Origin: Devosia sp.
Lineage (GTDB): Bacteria; Pseudomonadota; Alphaproteobacteria; Rhizobiales; Devosiaceae
Length of the DNA: 64,000 bases
NCBI RefSeq assembly: GCF_024707125.1
Contig: NZ_JANQAH010000009.1
Coordinates: 248,001-312,000 of the forward strand
Reading direction: 5' to 3'
The translations under genes were made by a program, and so were the position numbers. Below are positions 19,535-28,647 of this stretch, one piece after another (the stretch's first letter is position 1; each line of letters begins with the position of its first letter). The notes under the pieces are model-generated. The model made no database searches. It worked only from the letters and a program-made list of their open reading frames with translations, and was not told where the DNA came from.

Positions 19535-20758
19535 ATGGCGAATGAAATCAAAAAGGTCGTGCTGGCCTATTCGGGCGGCCTCGACACCTCCATCATCCTG
19601 AAATGGCTGCAGGAGACCTATAATTGCGAAGTGGTGACCTTTACCGCTGACCTCGGCCAGGGCGAAGAGCTGGAACCGGCGCGCAAGAAGGCCGAAATGT
19701 TCGGCATCAAGGACATCCGCATCGAAGACCTGCGCGAAGAGTTCGTGCGCGATTTCGTCTTCCCGATGTTCCGCGCCAATACGGTCTATGAAGGCCAGTA
19801 CCTGCTCGGCACCTCCATTGCCCGTCCGCTGATCGCCAAGCGCCTTGTCGAAATCGCCCAGGAAACCGGTGCCGACGCCATTTCCCATGGCGCCACCGGC
19901 AAGGGCAATGACCAGGTTCGCTTCGAGCTGACCGCCAACGCGCTTGATCCCTCGATCAAGGTGATCGCCCCCTGGCGTGAATGGGACCTGCGCTCGCGCA
20001 CCCAGCTCCTCGCCTATGCCGAAGCCAATCAGATCCCGATCGCCAAGGACAAGCGCGGCGAGGCCCCCTTCTCGGTCGACGCCAACCTCCTGCACACGTC
20101 GTCCGAAGGCATGGTACTGGAAGACCCGGCAGTGCCGGCCCCCGACTATGTCGCCCAGCGCACGGTCGACCCGGAAAAGGCGCCGAACGAGCCCGAAATC
20201 ATCACCATCGGCTATGAAAAGGGCGACCCGGTCTCGGTCAATGGCGTCAAGTTGTCGCCGGCTGCGCTGCTCACCAAGCTCAACGAGCTCGGCGGCAAGC
20301 ATGGCGTCGGCCGTCTCGACCTCGTCGAAAACCGTTTCGTCGGCATGAAGTCGCGCGGTCTCTACGAAACCCCCGGCGGCGCGATCCTGCTCGTCGCCCA
20401 CCGCGGCATAGAATCGATCACGCTCGACCGCGGCGAAGCTCACCTCAAGGATGAGCTGATGCCAAAGTATGCCGAGCTGATCTACAACGGCTTCTGGTTC
20501 TCGCCCGAGCGCGAAATGCTGCAGGCTCTGATCGACAAGAGCCAGGAATATGTTTCGGGCGAAGTGACCGTAAAACTCTACAAGGGCTCGGCATCCGTCA
20601 TCGCCCGCTCATCGGCCAATTCGCTCTATTCGATGGACCTTGTCACCTTCGAAGAAGGCGCAGTGGCCTATGACCACAAGGACGCGGCCGGCTTCATCCG
20701 CCTCAATGGCCTGCGTCTCAAGACCTGGGCCGCTCGCAACAAGAAGGCAAACAGCTAA
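19535..20758 (+). CDS. argG: Argininosuccinate synthase
   Basis: 407 residues, full length. It joins citrulline and aspartate using ATP in arginine synthesis. The ATP pyrophosphatase P-loop AYSGGLDTS is at residues 11-19. Further family blocks are [26 protein letters not shown] and [14 protein letters not shown]. It is divergent from the Lrp-family gene, and its TAA is followed immediately by the ATG of a CPT-like kinase gene. Confidence 0.97.
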   Translation: MANEIKKVVLAYSGGLDTSIILKWLQETYNCEVVTFTADLGQGEELEPARKKAEMFGIKDIRIEDLREEFVRDFVFPMFRANTVYEGQYLLGTSIARPLIAKRLVEIAQETGADAISHGATGKGNDQVRFELTANALDPSIKVIAPWREWDLRSRTQLLAYAEANQIPIAKDKRGEAPFSVDANLLHTSSEGMVLEDPAVPAPDYVAQRTVDPEKAPNEPEIITIGYEKGDPVSVNGVKLSPAALLTKLNELGGKHGVGRLDLVENRFVGMKSRGLYETPGGAILLVAHRGIESITLDRGEAHLKDELMPKYAELIYNGFWFSPEREMLQALIDKSQEYVSGEVTVKLYKGSASVIARSSANSLYSMDLVTFEEGAVAYDHKDAAGFIRLNGLRLKTWAARNKKANS

Positions 20759-21403
20759 ATGGCTTCCGGCGACGCGCCGCGCACTGGGCGCGTCGTCATT
20801 CTCAATGGCGCTCCGCGCTCGGGCAAATCCAGTCTTGCCGGGGCGATCCAGACGACCGTTCCCGGCACCTGGCTCAATACCGGTGTCGACAGTTTCATGG
20901 CGGCCCTGCCACCGGCCCTCATGCCCGGTATCGGTCTTCGCCCCGGTGGCGAACGGCCGGACCTCGAACCGGCCGTAGCAAAGCTCTATGATCTACTCTT
21001 CGCAACCATTCGCCTTCAGGCGCAGTCTGGCTTCGACATTGTAGCCGACCTCGGCATGCACGAGGATTATTCGGCGCCTCTCGGCATTCTCGACCGCGCC
21101 GCATCGACCCTTGGCCCGCTTGGAGCCGTGTTGATCGGCATCGACTGCGACCTCGACGAGATCATGCGTCGTCGCAATGCCGATCCCCAGGGCGGTTTTT
21201 ACGCGACCGGAGACACTGCACCGCCACCAGTATTGCGCTGGCAGGACGCCGTGCACCGCGACAAGACCTATGACCTGAGGCTCGATATGGGCCGGCTGAC
21301 GTCCGAAGACGGCGCCGCTCGGGTAGCGGCCTTACTCGCCGCGCCCCCAGCCCAAACCGTACTTGCACGCCTGGGCAGGAATTCATCCGCGTCATCGACT
21401 TAA
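20759..21403 (+). CDS. Chloramphenicol phosphotransferase-like kinase
   Basis: 214 residues. The P-loop GAPRSGKSSLAG is at about residues 17-28, and the layout (WLNTGVDSFM, IVADLGMHEDY, LIGIDCDLDEIMRRRN) is that of the CPT-like family, small kinases related to the Streptomyces chloramphenicol 3-O-phosphotransferase. Most genomic members have no resistance role and an unknown substrate. It starts directly after the argG stop (TAAATG), an unusually tight junction that suggests coupled translation. Confidence 0.75.
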   Translation: MASGDAPRTGRVVILNGAPRSGKSSLAGAIQTTVPGTWLNTGVDSFMAALPPALMPGIGLRPGGERPDLEPAVAKLYDLLFATIRLQAQSGFDIVADLGMHEDYSAPLGILDRAASTLGPLGAVLIGIDCDLDEIMRRRNADPQGGFYATGDTAPPPVLRWQDAVHRDKTYDLRLDMGRLTSEDGAARVAALLAAPPAQTVLARLGRNSSASST

Positions 21404-21443
21404 GTCTGCGTTAAGCCCCTGCCTTTAGCTTCACCAAAGCGTC

Positions 21444-23582
21444 ATGAAAGCAATGACACCGAGGGGATTGATGGGGGAACTGGACGCTGGCACGACCGAC
21501 GTCGCTGACGCGCTGCTGCTCGACGCAGCGCTGGAAAACATCCCCTATGGTTTTTGTGTCTGGTCGCCGCAATTCCGGCTGGTCATGTGGAACAAGAATT
21601 ACCGCGAATTCTACGGTTTTTCCGAAGATGCCATAAGAAAGGGCATGACGCTCGAAGAGGTGGTCCACCTCTCGCACAAGCTCGGCAATCACCCCGGCCA
21701 GAGCCCTGACGCTTTCTACGAAACCTATACGAGCGATCTGCTCTCCAATCGCGGCGGCATGCGCACCAAGAGCCAGGAAGTGGTCTATGGCGGGCGCATC
21801 GTCGAGACCGCCCATGTCTATTCCGAAAAGCTCGGCTGGGTCGTGACGCATGAAGACGTCACCGACGAAATCCAGATGTCCGAGACGGTGCAGAAGCGCA
21901 AGCTCGAGCTCGAACGCCAGAATATCCGGCTCGACGCGGCCGTGAACAACATTTCCATTGGCCTGTGCATGATGGACGCCAAGGGGCGTCTGGTCATCTG
22001 CAACGAGCCCTATTCGCGCATCTACAATCTGCCGGATGAATTCGTCCGGCCTGGCGCACAGCTTGAAGACATTCTGGGGCATCTCTTCGATGGAGGCATG
22101 AGCGCCGGCGGGGACCGCGAAGACTATATTCTCTGGCGCCGCGAGGTCATCGCCAAGCGCGAATATGGCAAGAACGTTCACGAGCTCAACGGCCGCATCA
22201 TCCTGATGCAGCACCATCCGATGAAGGATGGAGGCTGGGTGTCCACACACGAAGACATTACCGAGCAGCGGCAGAACGAAGCGCGTATCCACCATCTCGC
22301 CCGCCACGACGCGCTGACCGACCTGCCCAACCGTGCCGAATTCCTCGAGGAAATGGCCCGTACCGAGGCCGGGTTGAAGCGCGGCGAAATGGCGGCGGTG
22401 CTCTATATCGACCTCGACCACTTCAAGGCCGTCAACGACACGCTCGGCCATGCCGTGGGTGACGAGGTCATCAAGCAAGCCGCCGTGCGCCTCTGGGGCA
22501 CGACGCGGGAAAGCGACCTGCTCGCCCGCCTTGGCGGCGACGAATTTGCCCTGCTGCTACGTCCCATCGACAGCGCCGATGCCGCGGCACGCATTGCCGA
22601 CCGCATCATCAAGGCCATGGGCGCCCCCATGAACATCCGCGGCCAGCAGATCGAGATCGGCGCCAGCGTCGGTATCGCCGTCGGGCCCGGTGATGGCCTG
22701 ACCACCGATACGCTGGTCAAAAATGCCGATCTCGCGCTCTACAAGGCGAAAAGCGAAGGCCGCTCGACCTACCACTTCTTCGAGACCGGCATGGATGCCG
22801 AGCTGCAGCAGCGGCGCCTGATCGAGGCGGGGCTGCGCCTGGCGCTGAGCCGGAATGAATTCCGCCTGATGTATCAGCCCCTCCTCGGCCTTGCGGAAAA
22901 CCGCGTCACCTGCGTCGAAGCCCTGCTGCGCTGGGATTTTGAGGGCCGCACCGTGTCACCGGCCGAATTCGTGCCCGTAGCCGAGGAAACCGGGCTGATT
23001 TCGGCCATCGGTCAATGGGTGCTCAACGAGGCCTGCAGCACCGCTGCCAGCTGGCCCAAAACCGTGCGCATCGCCGTCAATCTCTCGCCGGTGCAGTTCC
23101 GCCAGCGCGACCTCGTCACCCAGGTCCGCCGGGCGCTCAGCAATGCGCGGCTCGACCCCAGCCGGCTCGAACTCGAAATCACCGAAAGCCTGCTGCTGAC
23201 CGACAGCGAATCGACGCTCAAGGCCCTGCACGAACTGCGCGCCATGGGTGTGCGCATTTCCATGGACGATTTTGGCACCGGCTATTCCTCGCTCTCCTAC
23301 CTGCGCTCCTTCCCCTTCGACAAGATCAAGATCGACCGCTCCTTCATCCGCGATCTTGCCAGCCGCGCCGACAGCCAGGCGATCATTCGCGCCGTGATCG
23401 GGCTCGGTCAGTCGCTGGGGATGTCGACCACGGTGGAAGGGGTCGAAACCGAGGAACAGCTGGCGCTGGTGCGCGCCCAGGGCGTTTCCGAGGTGCAGGG
23501 CTTCTTGTTTTCTCCTCCCATTTCCGGCGCGGCGCTGGCGAACCTGCTTCACGCAGAAATCGCTCTGGCCAAGGCTTCTTAG
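21444..23582 (+). CDS. PAS-PAS-GGDEF-EAL c-di-GMP signalling protein
   Basis: 712 residues with no transmembrane segment. Two PAS domains (about 28-140 and 160-275; ENIPYGFCVWSP and NNISIGLCMMDAKG), a GGDEF domain with intact GGDEF at 364-368 preceded by an I-site RESD five residues upstream, then an EAL domain with EAL at 492-494 and the catalytic set EITES, DDFGTGYSS, KIKIDRSF and EGVETEEQ. Both active sites look complete, so it could make or degrade c-di-GMP, with feedback control and a PAS-sensed signal. A sigma-like gene begins five bases downstream. Confidence 0.93.
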   Translation: MKAMTPRGLMGELDAGTTDVADALLLDAALENIPYGFCVWSPQFRLVMWNKNYREFYGFSEDAIRKGMTLEEVVHLSHKLGNHPGQSPDAFYETYTSDLLSNRGGMRTKSQEVVYGGRIVETAHVYSEKLGWVVTHEDVTDEIQMSETVQKRKLELERQNIRLDAAVNNISIGLCMMDAKGRLVICNEPYSRIYNLPDEFVRPGAQLEDILGHLFDGGMSAGGDREDYILWRREVIAKREYGKNVHELNGRIILMQHHPMKDGGWVSTHEDITEQRQNEARIHHLARHDALTDLPNRAEFLEEMARTEAGLKRGEMAAVLYIDLDHFKAVNDTLGHAVGDEVIKQAAVRLWGTTRESDLLARLGGDEFALLLRPIDSADAAARIADRIIKAMGAPMNIRGQQIEIGASVGIAVGPGDGLTTDTLVKNADLALYKAKSEGRSTYHFFETGMDAELQQRRLIEAGLRLALSRNEFRLMYQPLLGLAENRVTCVEALLRWDFEGRTVSPAEFVPVAEETGLISAIGQWVLNEACSTAASWPKTVRIAVNLSPVQFRQRDLVTQVRRALSNARLDPSRLELEITESLLLTDSESTLKALHELRAMGVRISMDDFGTGYSSLSYLRSFPFDKIKIDRSFIRDLASRADSQAIIRAVIGLGQSLGMSTTVEGVETEEQLALVRAQGVSEVQGFLFSPPISGAALANLLHAEIALAKAS

Positions 23583-23587
23583 CCAAA

Positions 23588-24187
23588 ATGCGCGGCCGCC
23601 TTTACACGCAGCTGCTCTCCATCGCCGCCCGGGAGCACACGACCGCCGAGGCGGAAGATGTGGTGCAGGAGGCGCTGATCTCCGCCATCGCCGCAGGCCG
23701 CAGCGATATCGAAAACCCCGACAATGCCCGCTGGCTCACCGGCGTCGTGCGCAACCGCGCCCGCATGGAGGCGCGCACGGCACGGCGTCGAAAAGGCCGG
23801 GAAACCGCCTGGCAGGCGGCCCGGGCGCCGGACGCAAAAACCAGTGACGCCAAACCGGACGATATTCTGGCCGGCCTTCCCCCGGCTTTGCGCATTTTGG
23901 CAGCCCTGGTGCTGACCGGGCATAACCGACGTGAAATCGCCTATCTGCTGCACCTGCCCGATACCGCCCTGCGCCAGCGGGTTTCGGCGCTCAAACGGCA
24001 TCTGACCGCCAAAAATCTGGCAGCGCCCGAGGAATTGACCGGGCTTAGCCTGGACTTGGCCTATGGTCGCATCCGCGACGTGCTCTTGCCCGCACTCCTC
24101 CGCCATGGCGGGGTTTTTGCGAGCCACGATCCGGACGGCCATCTTTTTCTGATAAAGCGCTCACAAACGGACACGCCGCGGCAATAG
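23588..24187 (+). CDS. ECF-like sigma-70 family factor
   Basis: 199 residues from ATG 23588. Region 2 is represented by TAEAEDVVQEALISA and ARWLTGVVRNRARME; region 4 by RREIAYLLHLPDTALRQRV. After region 4 it carries an extra segment of about 55 residues ending SHDPDGHLFLIKR, not part of a minimal ECF factor. No anti-sigma gene is adjacent. It follows the PAS-GGDEF-EAL gene by five bases and is probably in the same transcript. DNA-binding promoter specificity is unknown. Confidence 0.7.
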   Translation: MRGRLYTQLLSIAAREHTTAEAEDVVQEALISAIAAGRSDIENPDNARWLTGVVRNRARMEARTARRRKGRETAWQAARAPDAKTSDAKPDDILAGLPPALRILAALVLTGHNRREIAYLLHLPDTALRQRVSALKRHLTAKNLAAPEELTGLSLDLAYGRIRDVLLPALLRHGGVFASHDPDGHLFLIKRSQTDTPRQ

Positions 24188-24215
24188 GGTGATGTAACTA
24201 GTATTGGAGCCTGCC

Positions 24216-24602
24216 ATGAGCCTCAAACCCAAGAATGTCAGCATTGTCTTTTACGTCAGCGACATCCTTCGCACCGAAAGTTTCTATAACGAAACGCTGG
24301 GCCTTGGTCTCGAGCGCATGGAGGGTGCCGAGCCCTTCTGGCTGCAGGGCAGCATCGAGCAGGGCCCGGATCTGATCTTCTTCCAGCAGGACGGCAAGCG
24401 CGGCGACACGCCGGCCATCGTCTTTGAACTGGACGAAGGCGGCATCGACGACGTGGTGGCGGAACTGGCGCAAAAGGGCGTCAATATCGTCACCCCCGTT
24501 TCCGAAGCCCCCGGCGGCTGGAGCGCCGACTTTCTGGACCCGGATGGCTTTGGTCTCGGCCTCTGGCAATCAGGCGAACTGCCCCGATCGGTGAAGGGCT
24601 GA
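24216..24602 (+). CDS. VOC family (glyoxalase-like) protein
   Basis: 128 residues from ATG 24216, preceded by GGAG six bases upstream; an in-frame TTG at 24204 is less likely. Two beta-alpha-beta-beta-beta repeats: VSIVFYVSDILRTESFYNETLGL in the first half and IDDVVAELAQKGVNIVTPV then FLDPDGFGLGLWQ in the second. VOC proteins include glyoxalases, dioxygenases and resistance proteins; the substrate cannot be assigned. Confidence 0.85.
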   Translation: MSLKPKNVSIVFYVSDILRTESFYNETLGLGLERMEGAEPFWLQGSIEQGPDLIFFQQDGKRGDTPAIVFELDEGGIDDVVAELAQKGVNIVTPVSEAPGGWSADFLDPDGFGLGLWQSGELPRSVKG

Positions 24603-24618
24603 TCTGCTCTCCCACGAC

Positions 24619-24684
24619 GTCATTCCCGCGAAAGCGGGAATCTCTCTTCGCCTGAAACAGAGATCCCCGCTTTCGCGGGGATGA
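24619..24684. repeat. REP-type paired palindromes (type 1, copy 1)
   Basis: Two head-to-head hairpin units, CATTCCCGCGAAAGCGGGAA and CCCCGCTTTCGCGGGG, separated by a short spacer. The second unit, read on the minus strand, is identical over 31 nt to the unit at 54876-54907. It sits between two convergent genes. Confidence 0.85.
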
Positions 24685-24703
24685 TACCGCGTTTGGGTTG
24701 GCA

Positions 24704-25255
24704 TCAGGCCAGCCGCCGATAGACCTGCACCACATTGCCCTTTGAGGTGGTGCGGGCACGGACCAGTTCGAGGCGCGTCGTCGGATCGCCCGGCTCGAAC
24801 AGGTGCCGCCCCTTGCCGGCGATGACCGGGTGGGTGATCAGCGTCAATTCATCCATCAGCCCGGCAAAGACCAGCTGTCGCACCAGCGAAATGCCGCCCA
24901 TAGCGCAGACGTCGCTGCCTTCGCCTGCTTTGAGCGCGCGGACAAAGTCGAGGAAGTCGCCCTCGATCAGGCTGGCATTGGTCCAGCTCACTTCGGACGG
25001 CTTCAAGGTTTCCGAAGCGACGAATTTTTCGACGCCATTGATGAAGCCGGCAAAATCGAGGTCCTGGCTCGCATTGGGCCAATAACCCGCCCATTCGGAA
25101 TAGCCCACCCGCCCCATCAGCACGGTGCCGATATTGCCCATGATGGTGCCCATTTCCTGGCCCAGCTCATCATCGAAGGAATCGAACTGAAACTCGTTGG
25201 GCGCCTCGACAACGCCATCGACAGAATGAAAGAGGCCGGCAATCACTTTACGCAT
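24704..25255 (-). CDS. Dihydrofolate reductase/RibD-C family protein
   Basis: 183 residues from ATG 25253-25255 (MRKVIAGLFHSVDGVVE). The fold is recognised by the N-terminal strand, IGTVLMGRVGYSEWAGYW, the nucleotide-binding CAMGGISLVRQLVFAGLMDEL and the C-terminal PVIAGKGRHLFEPGD. Members of this dihydrofolate-reductase-like family (YyaP/YwjB group) are presumed NADPH-dependent reductases of unknown substrate, not the folate enzyme. It is convergent with the VOC gene across a REP pair. Confidence 0.85.
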   Translation of the reverse strand: MRKVIAGLFHSVDGVVEAPNEFQFDSFDDELGQEMGTIMGNIGTVLMGRVGYSEWAGYWPNASQDLDFAGFINGVEKFVASETLKPSEVSWTNASLIEGDFLDFVRALKAGEGSDVCAMGGISLVRQLVFAGLMDELTLITHPVIAGKGRHLFEPGDPTTRLELVRARTTSKGNVVQVYRRLA

Positions 25256-25374
25256 TGTATGTCCCTTCTTTCTCGGGCCCCCTGCCCGATCGTTGCTGCG
25301 ACGAATGAGGAAGTGAAAGTTCGACAATTTTTGTTTTGGTTTTTTTGCCCCGCTGGTAGCGCTCTTCCACTGAT

Positions 25375-25470
25375 TGTCGCCCCGGCGTACACCGGATCGA
25401 TCTCCCGCATGTGCGACTGCTGCGGACCAAGCCATCACAGGATGGGCCCTGGCCTCAGCCGGGGTGACAG
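25375..25470. repeat. REP-type paired palindromes (type 2, diverged copy)
   Basis: Begins GTCGCCCCGGCGTACACCGG and ends GGGCCCTGGCCTCAGCCGGG-GTGACAG. It has the same order of parts as the copy at 35243-35309 (TCATCCCGGCGCACGCCGGGA ... GCCGGGGTGACA), but with a longer spacer and several substitutions. Confidence 0.6.
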
Positions 25471-25494
25471 CCGGTGGATAGGAAGCACCACCAC

Positions 25495-25848
25495 CCTGCC
25501 CGCGTCTCCGCGTCAGGTTTTTGCAAAAGGAACGGACCCCGAGGCGCCTTCGCCCCTGAGTATTTTAGTGAGTGAGACGAAACCGCCTCGGGGCCCGCCA
25601 TGTGAGCATAGCTCACATGGCCTTCTCTCTAAAAATCGCTCCACTGGAGCGATTTTGCCTGCGGCACAGTTCGAAGTTTTTTGGACAAGACTTTTAGCGG
25701 CACTTGATCGCTCGTCGCATGCGGCCAGCCCCCGAACCCACACGGGAACGGTCCCGTGCGCTCAGCATCCCCGCAGCCGTCCGTCTCGACTCCGTCCCGT
25801 GCGGGGAATTTTTTGATTTTATGACGGAGTGGAGGGGGCGGGGATAAG
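25495..25848 (-). repeat. Hairpin-rich intergenic repeat, copy B (354 nt) with an extra palindromic insert
   Basis: Inverted copy of 15385-15662 with only scattered differences in the shared parts. Copy B carries about 80 extra nt between the GTCCAAAAAA segment and the CCCCGAGGCG hairpin. That insert contains two perfect palindromes: 12-bp arms around one base (25632-25656, AAAATCGCTCCA arm) and 11-bp arms around three bases (25597-25621, GCCATGTGAGC arm). Confidence 0.82.
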
Positions 25849-25879
25849 TTCTTTGGCATATCCCCCCCAAACCATCGAA

Positions 25880-25905
25880 AAGGCCCGGGATTGCTCCCGG
25901 GCCTT
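25880..25905 (-). terminator. Terminator of hppA
   Basis: Perfect 11-bp stem AAGGCCCGGGA / TCCCGGGCCTT with a 4-nt loop. On the minus strand it ends in CCTTTTCG, 31 nt past the hppA stop; on the plus strand it is followed by CTTCTTCTTC, so it may act in both directions. Confidence 0.8.
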
Positions 25906-25935
25906 CTTCTTCAATTCAGTGCAGACTGCGTCTGC

Positions 25936-28080
25936 CTAGCCACCCATATGCGCCAGCACGGCCAGCAGCAGCAGTGCCACGATATTGGTGATCTTGATCA
26001 TCGGATTGACGGCCGGGCCGGCCGTGTCCTTGTAGGGGTCGCCGACGGTGTCGCCGGTGACGGAAGCCTTGTGGGCGTCTGAGCCCTTGAAATGCTTGAC
26101 GCCGTGGCTGTCGGTAAAACCGTCCTCAAAACTCTTCTTGGCATTGTCCCAGGCGCCGCCGCCGGCGGTCATGGAGATGGCGACGAAGAGACCCGTCACG
26201 ATGACGCCCATCAGCATGGCGCCGAGGGCGGAGAAGCCGGCGGCGGGGCCGGCGATCCAGTTGATGAGGAAGAAAACCAGGATCGGCGACAGCACCGGCA
26301 GCAGCGAGGGGACGATCATTTCCTTGATCGCGGCCTTGGTGAGCATGTCGACGGCACGGCCATAGTCCGGCTTGTCGGTGCCAAGCATGATGCCCGGCTT
26401 TTCCTTGAACTGGCGGCGCACTTCCACCACGACCGACTGGGCGGCGCGACCCACCGCAGTCATCGACATACCACCGAACAGAAATGGCAAAAGACCGCCG
26501 AAGAGGAGGCCGACGACGACATATGGGTCGGCCAGCGAGAAGGTGAGCGCGCCCATGCCGGCAAAGATGGCCGGCGCATCAGGCAGGGACGAGAAGTAGA
26601 TCAGGTCCTGCGTATAGGCGGCAAAGAGCACCAGGGCACCAAGGCCGGCCGAACCGATGGCATAGCCCTTGGTGACGGCCTTGGTCGTATTGCCTACCGC
26701 ATCGAGCGCGTCGGTATTGTGGCGCACTTCCTTGTCGAGGCCAGCCATTTCGGCAATGCCGCCGGCATTGTCGGTGACCGGGCCAAAGGCGTCGAGCGCC
26801 ACGATCATGCCGGCCAAAGCCAGCATGGTTGCCACCGCGAAGGCGATGCCGAAAAGGCCAGCCAGCGAATAGGTGACGATGATGCCGGCGATGATGACCA
26901 GAGCCGGCAGGGCGGTCGATTCCAGCGACACGGCAAGGCCCTGGATGACATTGGTGCCATGGCCGGTGACCGAGGCCTCGGCGATGGAGTTCACCGGGCG
27001 GCGATTGGTGCCGGTATAGTATTCGGTGATGACGATGATCAGCCCGGTGATGACGAGACCGGTGACGCCGCACCAGAAGAGGTGCCAGGGCGTAAAGGTC
27101 TTGTCTGATGTTTCGATGGCGAGGTTCATATCGCCGAAGAGCAGCCACAGGACTGGTAAAAGGGCGACCAGTGACAAAACACCCGAGGCTATGACGCCCT
27201 TGTAGAGCGCGCCCATGATGTTGTTGTCGGCGCCCAATTTGACGAAATAGGTGCCTATGATGGAGGTGATGACGCAGGCCCCGCCAATGGCGAGGGGCAG
27301 CACCATGCCGGTCAGTTTGAGCGCTTCGGGCAGGATGATCGCCGCCAGCACCATGGTGGCGACGATGGTGACCACATAGGTTTCAAAAAGGTCGGCGGCC
27401 ATGCCGGCGCAATCGCCAACGTTGTCGCCCACATTGTCGGCGATGGTGGCGGGATTGCGCGGATCGTCTTCCGGAATACCGGCTTCGACCTTGCCCACCA
27501 TGTCGCCGCCGACGTCAGCGCCCTTGGTAAAGATGCCGCCGCCGAGACGGGCGAAGATGGAAATCAGCGAAGCGCCGAAGGAGAGGGCGACGAGCGAGTC
27601 GATGACGACGCGGCTCGTGGGTGCATTGCCCATGCCTGTGAGGATGATGAAATAAAGCGTCACCCCGAGGAGGCCGAGGCCTGCCACCAGCATGCCGGTG
27701 ACGGCGCCGGATTTGAAGGCGAGGTCGAGCCCTTTGGAGAGCGAGGAAATGGCCGCCTGGGCGACGCGCACATTGGCGCGCACCGAAACGTTCATGCCGA
27801 TAAAGCCGGCTGCGCCCGAGAGCACGGCGCCGATGAGGAAGCCGATAGCCGCATGCGGTCCCAGCAGCAGCCAGGCGGCAATGAGGATGACCACGCCGAC
27901 AATGGCGATGGTGGTATATTGGCGTTTGAGATAGGCCGAAGCGCCTTCGCGTACGGCGGCGGAAATTTCCTGCATACGGGCAGAACCAGCATCAGCCTTG
28001 AGCAGGCCCTGCGTGGTGACGATGCCATAAACAACAGCCAAACCGCCGCAGGCGACGATCAGCCAAAGTGCCAGATCCAT
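25936..28080 (-). CDS. hppA: Membrane-bound H+-translocating pyrophosphatase, K+-independent type
   Basis: 714 residues from ATG 28078-28080, with about 16 transmembrane helices. It couples PPi hydrolysis to proton export across the cytoplasmic membrane. Substrate-site motifs are [30 protein letters not shown] and, near the C-terminus, [15 protein letters not shown]. The segment [18 protein letters not shown] has lysine where K+-dependent enzymes have alanine, which marks the K+-independent subfamily. A soluble ppa is also in the window. The ribosome-binding site is inside a hairpin (28091-28112). Confidence 0.96.
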   Translation of the reverse strand: MDLALWLIVACGGLAVVYGIVTTQGLLKADAGSARMQEISAAVREGASAYLKRQYTTIAIVGVVILIAAWLLLGPHAAIGFLIGAVLSGAAGFIGMNVSVRANVRVAQAAISSLSKGLDLAFKSGAVTGMLVAGLGLLGVTLYFIILTGMGNAPTSRVVIDSLVALSFGASLISIFARLGGGIFTKGADVGGDMVGKVEAGIPEDDPRNPATIADNVGDNVGDCAGMAADLFETYVVTIVATMVLAAIILPEALKLTGMVLPLAIGGACVITSIIGTYFVKLGADNNIMGALYKGVIASGVLSLVALLPVLWLLFGDMNLAIETSDKTFTPWHLFWCGVTGLVITGLIIVITEYYTGTNRRPVNSIAEASVTGHGTNVIQGLAVSLESTALPALVIIAGIIVTYSLAGLFGIAFAVATMLALAGMIVALDAFGPVTDNAGGIAEMAGLDKEVRHNTDALDAVGNTTKAVTKGYAIGSAGLGALVLFAAYTQDLIYFSSLPDAPAIFAGMGALTFSLADPYVVVGLLFGGLLPFLFGGMSMTAVGRAAQSVVVEVRRQFKEKPGIMLGTDKPDYGRAVDMLTKAAIKEMIVPSLLPVLSPILVFFLINWIAGPAAGFSALGAMLMGVIVTGLFVAISMTAGGGAWDNAKKSFEDGFTDSHGVKHFKGSDAHKASVTGDTVGDPYKDTAGPAVNPMIKITNIVALLLLAVLAHMGG

Positions 28081-28090
28081 GAAAACCGTT

Positions 28091-28112
28091 CCTCGAATGA
28101 AAAGATTCGAGG
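28091..28112 (-). promoter_or_regulatory. Hairpin overlapping the hppA ribosome-binding site
   Basis: On the minus strand CCTCGAAT and ATTCGAGG (8-bp perfect stem, 6-nt loop CTTTTC) precede hppA. The 3' arm contains GAGG, the only Shine-Dalgarno-like sequence, so the stem could limit ribosome access. Confidence 0.5.
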
Positions 28113-28287
28113 CCCGCCCCGGTCGTGGCCAGCTCTTTTTGGGTGCGACTTGCCCCCTGTCCGGTCCGCAACCGCCCTCCGGCGGACCTCCTCCCAAGGG
28201 GAAGATTACCGGGATTGTTCCGTTAAGCAATTGGAAAGTGTGGCGGTTTGTCGCGGCCCATCAGAGCATTGCGAGCGGGGCAGAAGA

Positions 28288-28572
28288 CTAGCGGCTGAAC
28301 GGCAGGTCGGCGGGTCTGGCGACGCCGCCCTTGCCAGTCAGGCGAGAAGGCCGGACGTCGACATGGCATTCCTGATCAGGTGCCGGACAGATGATGATGT
28401 AGCCATCGACCGAGATGACGACGGAGCCGGATGGGTCGATATGTGCCCGGCAGCGGCTCGGCTGGGCATTGCATGAGCGCGTGGCATCGATCCCCTTCAT
28501 GGCAAAGGCGGGCGGGATGAAGGCGGCGGAGAGCGTGGTCAGGGCGAGAGCGGCAAGAAGGAACCTGTACAT
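28288..28572 (-). CDS. Small exported protein, unknown family
   Basis: 94 residues from ATG 28570-28572. A signal peptide (FLLAALALTTLSAAF, cleavage likely after AFA) precedes about 70 residues with four cysteines in two pairs (SCNAQPSRCR and IICPAPDQECH) and a VVISVDGYIIICP strand. The cysteines suggest a periplasmic disulfide-bonded domain. I do not recognise it. It lies upstream of hppA on the same strand, with a 207-nt gap. Confidence 0.6.
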   Translation of the reverse strand: MYRFLLAALALTTLSAAFIPPAFAMKGIDATRSCNAQPSRCRAHIDPSGSVVISVDGYIIICPAPDQECHVDVRPSRLTGKGGVARPADLPFSR

Positions 28573-28647
28573 TTGAGAACCCCTGCGGTTCTGGTGGCGT
28601 TGCACAAGACTGTCGCTGGCGCGCTGAACTCGCCCTGAATAGGGTGT

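Larger units (their letters stand above)
25256..25935. other. Repeat-filled 680-nt intergenic region
   Basis: The gap between two minus-strand genes holds, left to right: a short promoter-like AT-rich stretch upstream of the DHFR-like gene, a diverged REP pair (25375-25470), the inverted copy B of the hairpin-rich repeat (25495-25848) and the hppA terminator (25880-25905). No conserved coding frame is evident. Confidence 0.7.

Noticed and set aside
24619..24684. Possible CRISPR-like repeat
   Set aside because: Only one inverted pair, no regular spacers, no cas genes.
24803..25816. Plus-strand 337-codon frame running through the DHFR-like gene into repeat copy B
   Set aside because: Antisense to a recognisable gene for half its length and then through a structured repeat.
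26092..27108. 338-codon frame antisense to hppA
   Set aside because: His/Gly/Asp-rich translation, no family, fully inside hppA.
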